Shown: positions 35,391 through 48,039, numbered from the stretch's first letter. The stretch is 64,000 nt of DNA from Phocoena phocoena (GCF_963924675.1 NC_089230.1:4341001-4405000); one strand, 5' to 3'. Made by a program: numbers and translations. The notes: a model not told the origin generated them from the sequence alone.

Positions 35391-35459
35391 CTCTGTTATT
35401 TTAATACTACATTGCCAAGTGATGGTTGTGCTTCTACAGCAATTATGATGGTGATAGTA

Positions 35460-35460
<1 letters not shown>

Positions 35461-35510
<50 letters not shown>
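35461..35510 (+). repeat. (TG)n(AG)n compound microsatellite
   Basis: A pure TG run of about 17 units passes directly into about 8 AG units. The 66-codon frame through it is an artefact. Confidence 0.95.
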
Positions 35511-37500
35511 CACATGGAGGTGGCAAAAAGAGAAAGGAGAGAACCCTTCTTTCTCCTCTCAAAGAGGAAAGAATTTTACTACGATTGGGTCAGGTTCCAG
35601 GATATAGACATGTCCACATATTTTAATCAGCAGAGTTACTCCACTAAAATTGTGAATTTTTTTCCCTTCCTTTGATCATGTCTAGGTAGGTATGGTGCCT
35701 GGGACTTGCCTTTTCCTTTTCTTCTACCTGGTATGCTTCTTATTGGAAGAAAGAGATTTCCCACTTGAGCTTGGAGCTTATGATACATGTTCTAGCCTAG
35801 TCTGTGAAAGTCTCACATCAAATCATTAATTAGTGGCCCAGCAAGTAATACATTCAAAATATTATTTCCCTTTTACCATCAGTCCCTGAAGAAAGGGAGA
35901 TTCTCTGGGAACAGGGACAGAAACCCTACAATATGCCTTAAAACCCAACAGTGTGAAGGAGAATTCTCTCCAGAAACTTTCCCCCAGAGAAATACATCTT
36001 CCTCCTACTCTTTGAGATGGTAGTGAAATAGCTGGAAAATTAGAATTAAATATCCTCCACACACAAAAAATATGGCCTCTAATAGCCAGAAAAGATTAGA
36101 TGTGAAAGTGTGAATTTGGAGAGATGTCAGTGGTAAGCAATTACTGAAAATGGAGAGGAAAGTGTGTGCCCGGGAGAACATGATCAGTTTATGAAGATCT
36201 GACTTCAAAGGTGATTATACGTAGCATGTGGATGGACGGTAGGGAAGGGGAATTGAGGGGCTTTGGGTGGAGGGTTCAACCCCTAACCAGTGTGTATCCC
36301 ATGAGAGCTGGGAGAACAGAGGGGAAGTAAGGCAGGGAAAAGACAATGTTTTTTGTAAAGGATACAAATCCATATTTCCAAGGAATAACAAGAGCCCATT
36401 TATGTTAGGAAAGCAGGTAACTAAAGGATTATTTCTTTATCTAAAAAATCTAGATCCCCACTGAAGAAACTAGGTGAAAATGATTCATTTCTCAATGGAC
36501 AGTGGGGGGAGCCTAGAAGAGGAGGTATTTTTAAAAAGACCATCTGAGACCAAATGTTCGTAACAAAATAAACTTTGTATTTGCTATGAGGGCACTTGGT
36601 CAGGCATTGTGTGATGCAAACACTGATGCAGCGCATCTCACACTGTGTTTTTGATGGTCCAGCTCCTCTCTCCCAGGATGTAGCCCTCTCAGCTCTCAGG
36701 ACTTGAACGGTAGCAGCCCTGTTCCACAGTCTCCCTGACTCTGAGTATCACTTCAAAGTTTTGACCTTTGAGAACCTTCCTTGGGGCTTTGAAACTGGAT
36801 TGAGTTTTGATCTAGGCTCTGCCTCTGGGAGACTGACCAGTAACAGATCAATGTTGGAGCTACATGTGGCCATTCTTTATTTTCCCACATGGATCAGATA
36901 AGCTGAGGAAGTCCCTCTGCAGACACAGAGAAAAATCAAGCAAATATGCTCAATGAAGAAAAGATGAAAGTAATTTTGATCTTATTGACTCCTTGATTTC
37001 ATCCTGAGGTCCAGTCACTTTCCTCTCAACCTCTGTTTAAGATAGCACGAATGTTTCTGACCCTTTTGACCAAAACCGTTCTAATTAATGATGGAACATG
37101 ATACAGAATCTTCCGTAGATGCTGGAAACCACAAAATTCTTTCCTTTGCCACTCAGTGCAATCATAAGACTATTATTTCTTCTCAAACCATAGAGTCTAT
37201 CAAATCTGGGGGAAAATCATCACAACTTGGGTCAGTGGTTATAAATCATTCTTTGATCTTTCTAAAGTAATGAGACTAGTTTTGTGAATGACTTAGGGAA
37301 GTAATTTCGTTGTCTTGAATTCGGTAATCTTTGAAAGTAATTAGGGGATTTCTCTGGAAGTGAGAACTGTTGTATCAGCAAATCAGCATCAACCCACAAA
37401 TAAAAATTCCTTCTGAGACAAACCCAATGTTTTCCCTAGACTTAGAAGTTTCTGGATAAATTACAGTTTTTGAGTGACCAATAGCAATAGGTACATTCTG
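35511..37500. other. Unassigned non-coding DNA
   Basis: About 2 kb without a recognisable repeat or gene. Short frames at 35862-36062 and 36005-36208 (minus), 36267-36464 and 37088-37270 (plus) have no recognisable similarity. Confidence 0.4.
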
Positions 37501-39539
37501 GCATATCAGTTGGGTGGACTTTGAATTCTAGCACTCTGACATCCTGTATGCTCCTCCTAAAATCAGCTTTAGCTCAATAAACATCCTGTGTCAAAAATGA
37601 ATAAACACTTTCTTGATAATACTTCCATTTGATTTTAGTTTAAAAAACAACTATTTTAAATTACTACTTAAACATTTTCCACAATTCAGAACTTCTATAT
37701 ATTATTGAAAATTCATCCTTTCCCTTTTCTAACTTCACTCCGCCTCATTCCAAATAGTGGTCTCTTGTAATGTTGATTTAGTAACAAATGTAATATTTTA
37801 TGTCATTTGGCTTTTTATATTCAAAATGTCCAGATATAAGGGGACAAAATCACTACAGGACTTCAAATAAATCCTCCATGAGAAGATTTTCCTGTGTCAA
37901 CAAATATAGAAAAATCTGCCCTATTGTTGTGCAAACAGTGACTCTCCTCTAGCCTATAAATAGTGGAAAGGAAAATCTCAGAAAGGGTTTTCTAGTTCAG
38001 CTGGCTTCAGGCTAACGACCCAGCATGTCTTCTTGTTTACAACTGCAAGTACAAATGTATGATTCTTCCCCTTTTCACTCAGAACGTTAGCTCTTTGGCT
38101 TATGGAATTAACCTCTGCCATGCATCTATGCTTTTTGCTTTGCTGTTTCTATTTTAAACACTGAACCTGTTTGGCACTTTTTTACCATAAGACTCTTAGA
38201 GTGTTATATAAACTGCTACTCCACGAATTTTCTTTTTATTTCACATAAGGTAAATGTTAAATCCTCAACCAAATGTGCTGATAGACAAACTAGAAGCTGC
38301 GTATTCTACTGGAAAACTTTTGAACACAGGTAGCTGTAGTGACCATGTTTCTAGCTTCTGAAACAAGCCTGATAATATGATCATATAACAAACATGCATC
38401 TGATAGTTTGCCCAAGTCTCCTTGCCTTGATCTCCTTCCTCCCTCATCACCCCCTTAGGAGTCTTCCTCCTGGGGTGTTTTCAAATACAAGCCAATCAAT
38501 CCAAAGTTCACACACCAATTACTGCCTCTATCCAGTTCTCACACTTGAGCTCTGCCTTTATCACCAGACAACCAGGGACAGCCCCTGTGCTCCAGAGCCT
38601 GCTGAACTTAAACTAGTTAATACTAAGCCTGCTTCCCTTTCTTCACCTGTCCATTCCCAAAGAAACCACAGTAAATGTTTTTGCTCAGAGTTCCCACTCT
38701 CTCTCTGCTCCATGGTTGACCCTGTTGCTTTCCCTTGTGGCCTCCATGCTCTCTCCTCTTGGTTACTGGAAGTAATAAACTACCTTTTCAATGGAAATTG
38801 TTTCCTCATCTGTTGGCCTTACTATAACTCAAATTTCCTGTTAATACACTATATTTTAAAAGAGCAAAGTTGTTGAAGACCAGCGGATCTCTCTTTATCT
38901 CTACTCACCAGTTGCCTTTCTCTATTACAGAACTTTTGCTTGAATTATTTGAATTATGTGATTTACCTATTAACCCATTGCTATGTTTACATAAGACATG
39001 CTACAAAGAACTACGGTAACCCTGAGATTTAGTTGTACCCCAAAGTCAGGAAACGGAATTAAGTAACTCTTTCCACATCACTTTTACTTCTTAGGTCCTG
39101 AGACTTAGTCAAGAAATTAAAAAATGCTAATACTTCGATTTGCAAGGCTAAAATAGATCTGTTTACTTTGTCATTCCTTCCCTATCTCCATTTGTTTGTT
39201 TTTTACATAAACTTTGCTGAAAGAAATCTGATGTAACCACTGTGACTAGTCTAGGAGGAGGGAAGCATGTAAATGTGGCATGCAAAATGGAACTTTTTCC
39301 AGTTAATATTTTTTTAGAAACTCTGATGTTTTTTGCTGCCCTTACCAAAGTAGACTGAGTACTGCTCAATTATTTTGATGGAAAGCTAATTCTTCAAGCC
39401 CAGGTGCATTTAATAATGAGATGAGATGGTCTCTAACGTCCCAACCTGGTCTACCAGTAACCTTCTGTCTTCTTATGAGGAGCAAATTGTCTCAGATGTC
39501 TTGCTGAGATTAAAGCCAAATCAGAACAATTTAGTTTGG
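37501..39539. other. Unassigned non-coding DNA with a 160-codon orphan frame
   Basis: The plus-strand frame at 38394-38876 is the longest in the window outside recognisable mobile elements. Its translation is rich in Ser, Pro, Leu and Cys and has a hydrophobic tail, but I recognise no domain, no repeated motif and no splice or promoter context. A GAAGTAATAAACTACC stretch with an AATAAA signal near 38770 could mark an old LTR end. I treat the frame as probable chance. Confidence 0.4.
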
Positions 39540-39677
39540 GACTTCCCTGGCAGTCTAGTGGTTAAGACTCTGTGCTTCCAATGCAGGAATGCAGGGGGTG
39601 CAGATCTGATCCCTGGTCAGGGAACTGAGATCCCACATACCACGTCATGTGGTCAAAAAAAAAAGAAAAAAATCTGC
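39540..39677 (+). mobile_element. Short CHR-type tRNA-derived SINE
   Basis: GGGACTTCCCTGGCAGTCTA, GTGGTTAAGACTCTGTGCTT, CCAATGCAGG, then a B-box-like GATCTGATCCC, CTGGTCAGGGAACTGAGATC and CCACATACCACGTCATGTGG, followed by an A-rich tail. This is the short tRNA-like unit common to older Cetartiodactyla SINEs, without the long CHR-1/CHR-2 body. The AATGCAGG segment is partly duplicated. No TSD seen. Confidence 0.8.
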
Positions 39678-40659
39678 AAAAAAATGACATCTAGTTCGCA
39701 GTGGTATGAAAAAGTGTCTTCTTCACTATGATCACTGATCATTTTGTGATGTGTTCTCTAGGATATTTTAACTTTCTTTCACTTACACAGAATGTTTACT
39801 TATTATGAGAAGAGGCATATGTGGAAGCACTGTGAAATAATCACCTCTTTGGGGTATTGAGACTAAGCCAACATAATTGTGAACACTCACAGTGATATAT
39901 CAAAAATAAGGGTTAATTATTTGGTTGTAGATTTTCATAAGCCTCATGTATTTTTACAAATGTTTGTCATTATTCTTTATCTGCCCTGTTTTGAAGAATC
40001 TAAACCACTCAAAAGACATATAAACAGGTGCCTCTTTGAATGTTACGTCAATAACTTCCATCCACTCGGCCTTAACATAAACTGCAGCAAATGACTCAAT
40101 TATTGTAGATTTAGGTGGTAGAATATGAGATGTAAGCACCAGATCTCAGAGAAAAAAGTAACTGTTTATTTAAAATTGGGTTGACATAAGGAAATGAAAT
40201 CTCCATTTCCCATGATGTTTCAGGACAGGAAACCAACAGCCTTTGGTATTCAGGGGTAAACCACCTGATCAAGAGCTCAAGAGTTGATTGTTAAATTTTC
40301 AAGACGTTTACAAGTCTGTTGTTTGACAGAAATCAGTTAGTAATTAAATTATATAAACTTACAATCAAATAAATTGTATTAAATGCAAAGGCAATAAACA
40401 CTCCAAACTTATCATTTCCCACTTATTCTCCTACTTTTGTTCCATTACCTATGTTCTTGAGGCTGTTGATGTCTATTGTCTTTTGTGGTGAGAATACAGC
40501 CTAACAGTGCTACCACACAGCTCTTTCCATTCTGTCTTCAGGAAAGCCATTTTGGCAGCTTCACATCAGCTATGGTGGGAGAATTCACACCACAGAAATC
40601 TGCAAATGCTACACCTCAGGGCTTGATTTGCTGTTTTGTTGATTATTTAGACATAGAAA
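39678..40659. other. Unassigned non-coding DNA
   Basis: No recognisable repeat or gene. Confidence 0.45.
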
Positions 40660-41321
40660 TTGTTGAAAAACACCTTTTGCACAGCAAAGGAAACCAAACA
40701 AAAACAAAGGAAACAAAACAAAAAGACAACCTTCTGAATGGGAGAAAACATTTGCAAATGGTATGACCAACAAAGGGTTTATATACAAAATATATAAACA
40801 GCTCATACAACTCAACATCAAAAAATCAAACAGCCCAACTAAGAAATGGACAGAAGACCTGAACATACATTTTTCCAAAGAGGACATTCAGATGGTCAAC
40901 AAGCACATGAAAACATGCTCAACATAATTAATCATCAAAGGAATGCAAATTAAAATCATAATTTAAAAAAACACACAATAAGACATCACCTCACATCTGT
41001 CAGAATGGCTATCAACAAGAGAACACAAATAACAAATGTTGGCGAGGATGTGGAGAAAAGGGAATCCTCACACACTGTTGCTAGGAATGTAAATTGGTGC
41101 AGCCACTATGGAAAACAGTATGGAGCGTTCTTAAAAGCTAAAAATAGTATTCCCGTATGACCCAGCAATTCCACTCCTGGGTATATATCCCCCCAAAAAG
41201 TGAAAACACTAATTCGAAAAGATATATGCACCTCAATGTTCATAGAAGCATTATTTAAAATTGTCAAAATATGAAAGCAAACTAAGTGTCCCTCAACAGA
41301 TGAGAGGATAAAGAAGATGTG

Positions 41322-41361
<40 letters not shown>

Positions 41362-41515
41362 ATAACATGGAAATACATACATACAACAGACTACTACTCA
41401 GCCATTAAAAAGAATGAAATTTTGCCATTTGCAGCAACATGAATAGACTTGGAGGGTGTTGTGTTAAGTGAAATAAGTTAGACAGAGAAAGAAAAATACC
41501 GTATTATACGTCAAT
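40660..41515 (+). repeat. L1 ORF2 C-terminal fragment
   Basis: GCACAGCAAAGGAAACCAAA, ACAACCTTCTGAATGGGAGA, ACAGCCCAACTAAGAAATGG, TGTCAGAATGGCTATCAACA, GGCGAGGATGTGGAGAAAAG, AAATTGGTGCAGCCACTATG and GACTACTACTCAGCCATTAA follow L1 ORF2 to near its end. Divergence is intermediate: less than the 9.9-13.3 kb copies, more than the 15 kb copy. Both ends are truncated. It contains an internal TA/TG microsatellite. Confidence 0.85.
41322..41362 (+). repeat. (TA)n(TG)n microsatellite inside L1
   Basis: About 11 AT units followed by about 10 TG units. The position corresponds to the L1 GTGGTATATATATACAATGG segment, so the array grew from a short TA run native to L1. Confidence 0.95.
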
Positions 41516-43098
41516 AAAAAAGCAGATTATGCTTAAAAGTACTTTGTGTCTATAGCTATCACATTATAAATGGCACCAAAAATCAGAACGAATGTTGTTC
41601 CAGTATGCAAAACTATGTTCCAATTCAAAAAATGTCTCTTATTATTGATGAACTACTGAAGTACATCCATTTTTGTTGTTTCACATTCACCTTACTCATT
41701 AAATGCAAATGAAAGTTTTAATGAATATTCACTTTATGAATACACTTGGTAGGCAATTGCAACCATAGGTTGGTCATGGAAATGGTTTTTAATAATCGAT
41801 GGAAGCATTCTGTGAGATTGAATTTTCTATATGAAATTTACAGTAAAGTATTATATATTTGTCAATTGTTTGCTACACATCTTTGTTATCATTTAAAAAA
41901 TATTTCTCGCTTCCTCTGAGACACAACTGGATAATAATTTAAGTGCTCTGAGGTAACTAAAGGAATTTGTGTTACTTTCCAGAATATCAACAAACCTTGT
42001 AAAAACATTTCTTTTGACTTGGATGGTGAAGTAGTAAGGTCTTAATATACTAAACCTTGCAGCACTGCAGGTGGGAATTGGATGAGCAGGAAGAGACTAG
42101 TAATGTACACCTGCTATGTATTCCGGTATATTTACCCCCAAAATAATACTCTTAAAAGCAGTGAGGGAGAGACAGAGTTGGAACAGATGGAGCATAACTC
42201 TAGATGACTTATCTCCTTGCCCTACACTCCCAGAGAGGTGCCTGTAACACTCTGTGCCCCTGGAATTCTGTCAGGCTTGAGAGAAAAAACAAAATCTTCC
42301 CTGGCATTGCACTTGCACACAAAGCTTATACCACTGGTCTATAAGAAATCCCAGGAATGACCCCTGCTCTTCCATGAATGGAAAAGCCTGCACACCCTGG
42401 ACGCTTCTACAAGAACCAAACTTAATAAGTTGAGAGCCACAATGCCATATGGGTTGGGATCAGGGAGGCTGCATTGGAGCCAGTCTCTTCAAACAACATC
42501 TTGACCACAGTTTTCCAGGGCCCTCAGAAAACCCTAGTCTTCACAGCGTGCTTCCCAGGTAACTAGATCTGAAAGCATCACATACGGACAGTGCCAGAGG
42601 TCAATGCATTCATCATCTTCCACTCTCTCCTGTCTTATTTCTTCAGTGTTGTGATGCACCCAGCTTTTGTGTTTTGAGTATTGGGTGCTGTGACACTGTG
42701 TGCATGTCCCCACTGCTTAGATTCCCTGCTTTTTTTTTTTCATGTAGACAATTTACTGAGCTGCAGTGGGAATGACCTCTGTTCTGATGAATTGATTATG
42801 TTGACATTTGGTATTTAAAGAGAACAAAGGTGGATGGAGAAAGTAGACAACAAGGTAAAGGAAAGGCTACAGAATAAGCAATCGCTGAGGGTCAGCATTT
42901 TCCTGCCAGGACAGCATCATGACTTTCAAGGGTTTGTATAGTGAGGACATAGACCTTTGTTTGTTTTATGCTATTGAGAACCACCCTCTCCCCCCAAAAC
43001 CCCGCAAATATAAATATGCTGGTTTCTCAATAATTTTACAGAGAAAGTTAAAATGAAAATTTAAGTTTTATCCAGAAGAAATGGGGTTTTAAAAATTC
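41516..43098. other. Repeat-poor non-coding DNA with a possible conserved element
   Basis: 41540-42010 is free of recognisable repeats and contains a perfect octamer ATGCAAAT at 41703-41710, several TAAT words and AATAATCGATGG at about 41792. The rest (42010-43098) shows no repeat I can name, apart from a T run at 42730. Confidence 0.4.
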
Positions 43099-43185
43099 CT
43101 AGATAGATATATAGCTATAGATAAGATACAGATATAGATATAGGCATAGGTATAGATATAGATATAGGTACAGATACAGATAGTC
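43099..43185 (+). repeat. Degenerate (TATAGA)n simple repeat
   Basis: Alternating AGATATAGATATAGG, ATAGATATAGATATAGG and ACAGATACAGATAG units over about 85 bases. Confidence 0.9.
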
Positions 43186-43189
43186 AACT

Positions 43190-43640
43190 GAAAAAATTGA
43201 ACAATGTGAGAGTTGTGAGTTAAGTTTTATTGGGGGCAAAATGAGGACTATAGCCCAGGAGACAGCATTTCAGATAGCTCTGAGAAACTGCTCCAAAGAG
43301 GTAGGGGGGAAGGTCAGGATCTGATTTTGGTGAAGGGGAAGTACATGCAATTCAAGCACATATTTTTTGCAGGTTTCTTCTAGTCATGAGGAGCAGACGT
43401 CACCACGAAGGATTTTAGTACTTTTCTAGATATGAAGAGATGCAAGAATTGGGCTCAAAAAATCATCTCCTGAAAATATCTATCTGAAAACCTGTTCTGC
43501 CAGTTTTACCCAGAGCACAGAGCGTCTTGTCCCTGCTCTCCACCCTGAGCTCCTTTCAGGGAGTGTTGAAGGTCAGCAGCTGCAGTGGCTCATAATTTGA
43601 TCCTTGTAGAGGTAGATGGCAAGTGTCAATTTATAGGTGA
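43190..43640 (-). repeat. Probable retroviral-type LTR, antisense
   Basis: The plus strand has AGTTTTATTGGGGGCAAAAT, GAGGACTATAGCCCAGGAGA, CAGATAGCTCTGAGAAACTG, CTCCAAAGAGGTAGGGGGGA and GAAGAGATGCAAGAATTGGG, resembling the complement of endogenous-retrovirus LTRs known in artiodactyls and whales. TTTATT near 43227 is a complemented AATAAA signal. No provirus interior is seen. Family and borders are uncertain. Confidence 0.5.
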
Positions 43641-45274
43641 CAAGATATTAATATAGATCTCCAAGCATTTATTAGGGACAAGTCACTAACACAAAATAAA
43701 TATGGGGGTGGGGGAATTACCCAAGAACACCTTTTTTGAAACTTTCAAAAGCATCTGATTTGTTCTAAAATCTAAATTCCTTGCTTTGAAAAAATATTGC
43801 GTCCCCTATTGACAGATCTTACAATTCAAGACATTGTAATTATCTGTAGAAGTTGTTACAAGAAAGTCAGGTCTCTGACAGTAGAGGGAATAAGAACCCT
43901 CTCAGACTCCCTCCAATTTTAAGATCCCGGGATGTGATGAATCTCCACATCACCTTCTTGCTTAGCCTATGGTGCGTCAGGGTTAGATTTCGTAAAAGGG
44001 ATCAGTGCTTTATTGGACCTGGAGAATACAGAATATTAAGGGTGGAGTTTGCATCTGTCTTGGTTTCTGAACCAAGTATTCACTTTAATAAAACCAAGAC
44101 ATAGGGACACAGCTTATGACAGTTTGCAACTGGCAGGCAGGGCTGAGTGCAGGCTACTCTCAGGAGTGACAGGGCCTCAGCTTTCCAGCCTGCAGAGCCA
44201 GGAAATTTGCTCACTTCAGAAAGGACCATTTCAAGTGGGGAAAGAATCTGTGCCTTTCCAATCAAACTACTTCCTTTGAAGCAGAAGACACTGACAAAGT
44301 TGATTTTGCTCCTTTCTGCGTGTGTAGTTAAGAGCCCAAGACTGCGTTCAATTTCTATCTTAATTTGAAAAATGTAGCACAGTAGTAATTTTGGTTTCCA
44401 ATTTGTAAGTAGGCCATTATTGATAGAATTGAATTTGACCAAAATTCTAGGTTTTGGGAATTTACCACAAATCCCCCAAATTCAAAATGTGTTTGGGTCA
44501 CCAGATCAGAAAAACAAGAGCCCTTCTTTATTGCCACTACCCAGATGTTTTCCTGTCCTGTAAATGTATGAACCCTACAACTAAAGGTCATCCATCTGGT
44601 CTAACAGCTGCTTAGTGCCTCTTCCAAAATCCAAAACTGGGCTGTGCGGTTGAGAACAGCAGCATAATTTAGTCAAGCAGGGGACATTCCCAGGTAGTAA
44701 AAGGGATGTGGGTAATACTGCTAATGGAGATTACAATGATACCCTTTAGCATAATTATGGAGAGTAATAGCATCCCTGAGGGAAGACCCAGAAGTGAAAG
44801 TGGCATTGCCCATTAAGATAATGCTGCTGTGGTGTCATTTAAGGGATTACACTTTGTCTTAAATTAGTGTGGGTTAAACCTAATCTACATTTACAGTTTT
44901 AGCAACAGGGTCTGTTTATAATGTATTGATAACACAGTACTGCCATGCATCTAATGTCTAAAAATTAACTTGTGAGGGTCTTAGGGAAAAGAAAAATGGA
45001 ACTGATTTGCCCATATTTATTATCTACAAATGCAGGTGGACAAGTAACTTGCATATGCATGATAATCTCTTAGTGTAGGACACATAAAACTTTTGGCATC
45101 TATGAAATCCTTTGAGAAGAAACACTGATAGTGAGCAGGACCCTCGAGGGCTCCTGGGCACATCTGTGTCCCCCATTTCTTGATTACAGGAAGTAGGCTT
45201 CATTCAATCTCCTTGACCTACCTACCCTGAGTTCCAACACCAGGTTCAAAGAGTTGCTAATTAGGGAAGGGAGG
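43641..45274. other. Unassigned non-coding DNA, partly repeat-free
   Basis: 43641-44110 may include decayed LTR sequence. 44680-45110 has no recognisable repeat and is rich in homeobox/POU-like words (TTGCATATGCATGATAATC at 45049-45067). Overlapping frames at 43853-44442 on both strands have no recognisable similarity. Confidence 0.4.
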
Positions 45275-45730
45275 GGATACAGAGACAAGGGAGGAACAGT
45301 CAGAAGAAACAAGTGCAGCCTTGGGGCAGGGTTCTGGCTCCCCGTCAGGGATATACAGAACAATATCTTTGAGCTGTTTTGCAGATACTGAAACCCCCGC
45401 CAGGTGGGAGAAGTTAAGTCTATGCTGCCCACAAGCATGTGGACCCCAGACCGGTTGGAACCAGAAGGTTGATGATGCCAACTCCTGCTTACCTCCCCAC
45501 CAACCCATCAGAAGAATGTCCACCAGCTGATCACGCCCTCCTCTTGAACCATTACTATAAAACTCCTCACTATCCCCTCCAGGTTGGGATACAGTTTTGA
45601 GGGCATGAGCCTACTGTATCCCCCTTTTCATGGCAAAGCAATAAATCTGTTCTTTTCTATATCAAAACTCTGTCTCCGAGATTTAATTTGGTGCCAGGTA
45701 CAGAGGCTGGATTTGGCTTCAAAGCCTCTG
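45275..45730 (+). repeat. Solitary ERV-type LTR
   Basis: In order: GAGGAACAGTCAGAAGAAAC, AAGTGCAGCCTTGGGGCAGG, CTCCCCGTCAGGGATATACA, AAACCCCCGCCAGGTGGGAG, TGTGGACCCCAGACCGGTTG, ACCAACCCATCAGAAGAATG, ACTATAAAACTCCTCACTAT (TATA box), AAAGCAATAAATCTGTTCTT (polyadenylation signal) and AACTCTGTCTCCGAGATTTA. The order U3, TATA, AATAAA, U5 is that of a plus-strand class-I-type LTR. No gag/pol/env and no second LTR are adjacent, so it is solitary. The overlapping 69- to 88-codon frames are artefacts. Confidence 0.65.
45541..45660 (+). promoter_or_regulatory. LTR core promoter and polyadenylation signal
   Basis: ACTATAAAACTCC near 45553 is a plausible TATA box, with GCAATAAATCTG about 85 bases downstream as the AATAAA signal, the usual LTR spacing. 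Activity is unknown. Confidence 0.5.
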
Positions 45731-46954
45731 TCCATTAATGAGTACTTTCCATGATGGAAAGGGAGAATGTGAGCAGTGAGACTTTACAAACTAGAAAACA
45801 GGTTCAGCTCTGGGTCCCCACCCTGCTTAGCCAAGACCACAAGAAATGTTCACATTTGTGAAAAGTTTCTGGTCAACTCTAATGGCTATTTTAAAACATT
45901 TACTGTTGAATTTTACTATCTTTTTAAAGAATCTGTGGATATGCAGCAAAAAATAGATATAACTACTTTACAAGTTGATTATACCCAAAGAAAGTTTGCT
46001 TTTATAACCAGACATATTATTCACTAACAGTTGTTTAAAAAAATTATAAACTGATTTAATTATACCTCATTTAATGCTCAAAAATTGAGAAAACTGTTCT
46101 TGTGCAGTTTTTCTTTTTTTCCTTTTTTTTTTCAGATAAAACAGTATAAGAGAGATGAAGTATGCTATCCTAGTCTGTGTAGCTGCTCACTGTAGATCTG
46201 AATCTACCGCTTGTGTCTTCTGACCCTGAGCTCCTCCCATGATAACACAGCGGCCTCCCAAGGTTAAGTCCTCTGGGCAGGTATCCCTTGAAACAGTGCT
46301 TTGTGGTGCACCAAATAAAGCAAGACAGTGTGCTCTGAATATCTGATAAAGAAAAATGTAAAATGTGAAAGTGGATAATACCTGTCAGTGACAAAGACAA
46401 ATGAAGCACTTTATTATAAAAGTTTAATGGGGGTAAAAATAAAAAATTTACACTTATTGTATAGCTCAGTAGGCTTGCTGCAAATTTTGTTTGTTTACTT
46501 AGACCCTATGCTCTTTAACCGGGAAAATAGTAGTAGACAGAATGAATGATATGGAAGGATCCTGGGTACAGGCACAGCATCTCAGCCCCCTCGTCTCAGG
46601 CTTCCAGTATCAGAACACTTCCACATTGGCGTTATAAGGATGATTAAATAATCCAAAGTCATGAAACCAGAAAACCTGCACACTCACTAAGATCTTCAGC
46701 AGCTCCCAGGCTCGATGTAATCATCTTGGGCTTGGCTTTTTTTCATCTGTAAAATGAAGGAACTTTGTAGAGTCCGGTAGATTTTGAAATTGCGTAATTG
46801 TGATTTTACACACAAGAACTGCAGTTCCCCATGCTCTGAAGTCTAACACCACACTTCCTCCTGCCAGCACCCTGGCCGCCAGAGCTCTTCTGCTCAGGGC
46901 TCTACGGCCCTAAAGGAAGTGCAGCCCTCATGGCACATTGCCACCAGGGAGATC
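45731..46954. other. Mostly unassigned DNA
   Basis: No gene. A possible antisense MIR scrap lies near 46735-46790 (TTTTTCATCTGTAAAATGAAGG). Confidence 0.4.
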
Positions 46955-47300
46955 TTTCTTTACATGATGCAAATCTAATCATGTTATCACTTTAAGTCTT
47001 CGTTTATCTACATTATTGTGCAAAAGGGAGATCAAGCTCCTCAGTCCAATGTCATACACATTCTTTAAATCTGATCTTTGGACCTCAGCCTCAACTGACA
47101 CCAGTCTTCCCTCCACACCTTTGTAGGCTAGTCATGACTGCAGCTGGTGTTTTCACTCTTCATTGTGTTTCCATGTGCCTCCAAGGCAGAGCCTGTGCTG
47201 ATGTCTGGGTCTGAGATCACACTCTTCTGTGACCAGGGGCTAAGTATCTCTCCTCTGTAAGAGGAGAGAAGGTTTAGCTCTGTTAAGAGAACAGGGATTG
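46955..47300 (+). repeat. L2 LINE fragment
   Basis: GATGCAAATCTAATCATGTT, ATCACTTTAAGTCTTCG and TCTTTGGACCTCAGCCTCAA follow the L2 ORF end/3' UTR in plus orientation, including the CAAATCTGATCATGT-type hallmark. Diverged. Confidence 0.55.
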
Positions 47301-47324
47301 GAATCTTGAGACCTTGTTTTAGTT

Positions 47325-47515
47325 CCCAAATTCATCACTTACAAACTGGGCAAGTCAATTAATCTTTCGAAGCTTTAGCCCCTTTCAATTGTGGATAAGC
47401 ACATTTAATTCAAAGAGATGTTTTTGAGAATAAATATTATAATGAATGGAAGGCAACTAACTCACTGTCTGGGACAAAGAAATTATTTGATAAATATTAG
47501 ATAGTATATATATTA
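47325..47515 (-). repeat. MIR SINE, antisense
   Basis: AATTCATCACTTACAAACTG, GGCAAGTCAATTAATCTTTC and AACTCACTGTCTGGGACAAA follow the complement of MIR. Confidence 0.6.
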
Positions 47516-48039
47516 TTATTAGATTAGACCCAGCTAGAGATTTTCCTCCTCCGGAATGATTCCCCTAAATGTCTCATCTCTCCTCAAACCCTAACCCACC
47601 CATTCCACTGGATAAATTAAGAGTTCTTCAAAGTACAGTGGCTCTTCCGTGGCTGAGTTGTGACAGTCTTATTGGCTGCGCTCTTTCCAGGCAAGAATAG
47701 AAAGTGTCTCTTCTTTCTGTTGGTCTCTGCTGTCATCGTAGGACCTGAAAGCTCCCACTCTGGCCTCCTGACTCTATTTTGATTGAGGTTTCTGTTTATT
47801 AATTGTTGCAATGTGTATGCCCACATTGGTGGAATATATTGCCACAATTGTTTGAATGTTGAAGTATTTTAAATACTTTTTTAAAAGGTCATACCTTTCC
47901 CTCAAGTTTTGGTTTTCATTTTGTTTGTTTGTTTTTGCCTTTGCACTAAATTCTTAGAGTTAAGGCTCAGCAAAAAAAATCACATTCTTAAGACTTGGAG
48001 TAAATATTTTATTTGTTCGATTTTCTATCTTTTATTGGA
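47516..48039. other. Unassigned non-coding DNA
   Basis: No recognisable gene; 47540-47620 could be a further L2 scrap. Confidence 0.4.

Noticed and set aside
43190..45730. Two LTR-like remnants about 2 kb apart considered as one provirus
   Set aside because: They are on opposite strands, differ in sequence, and no retroviral gene-like frame lies between them.
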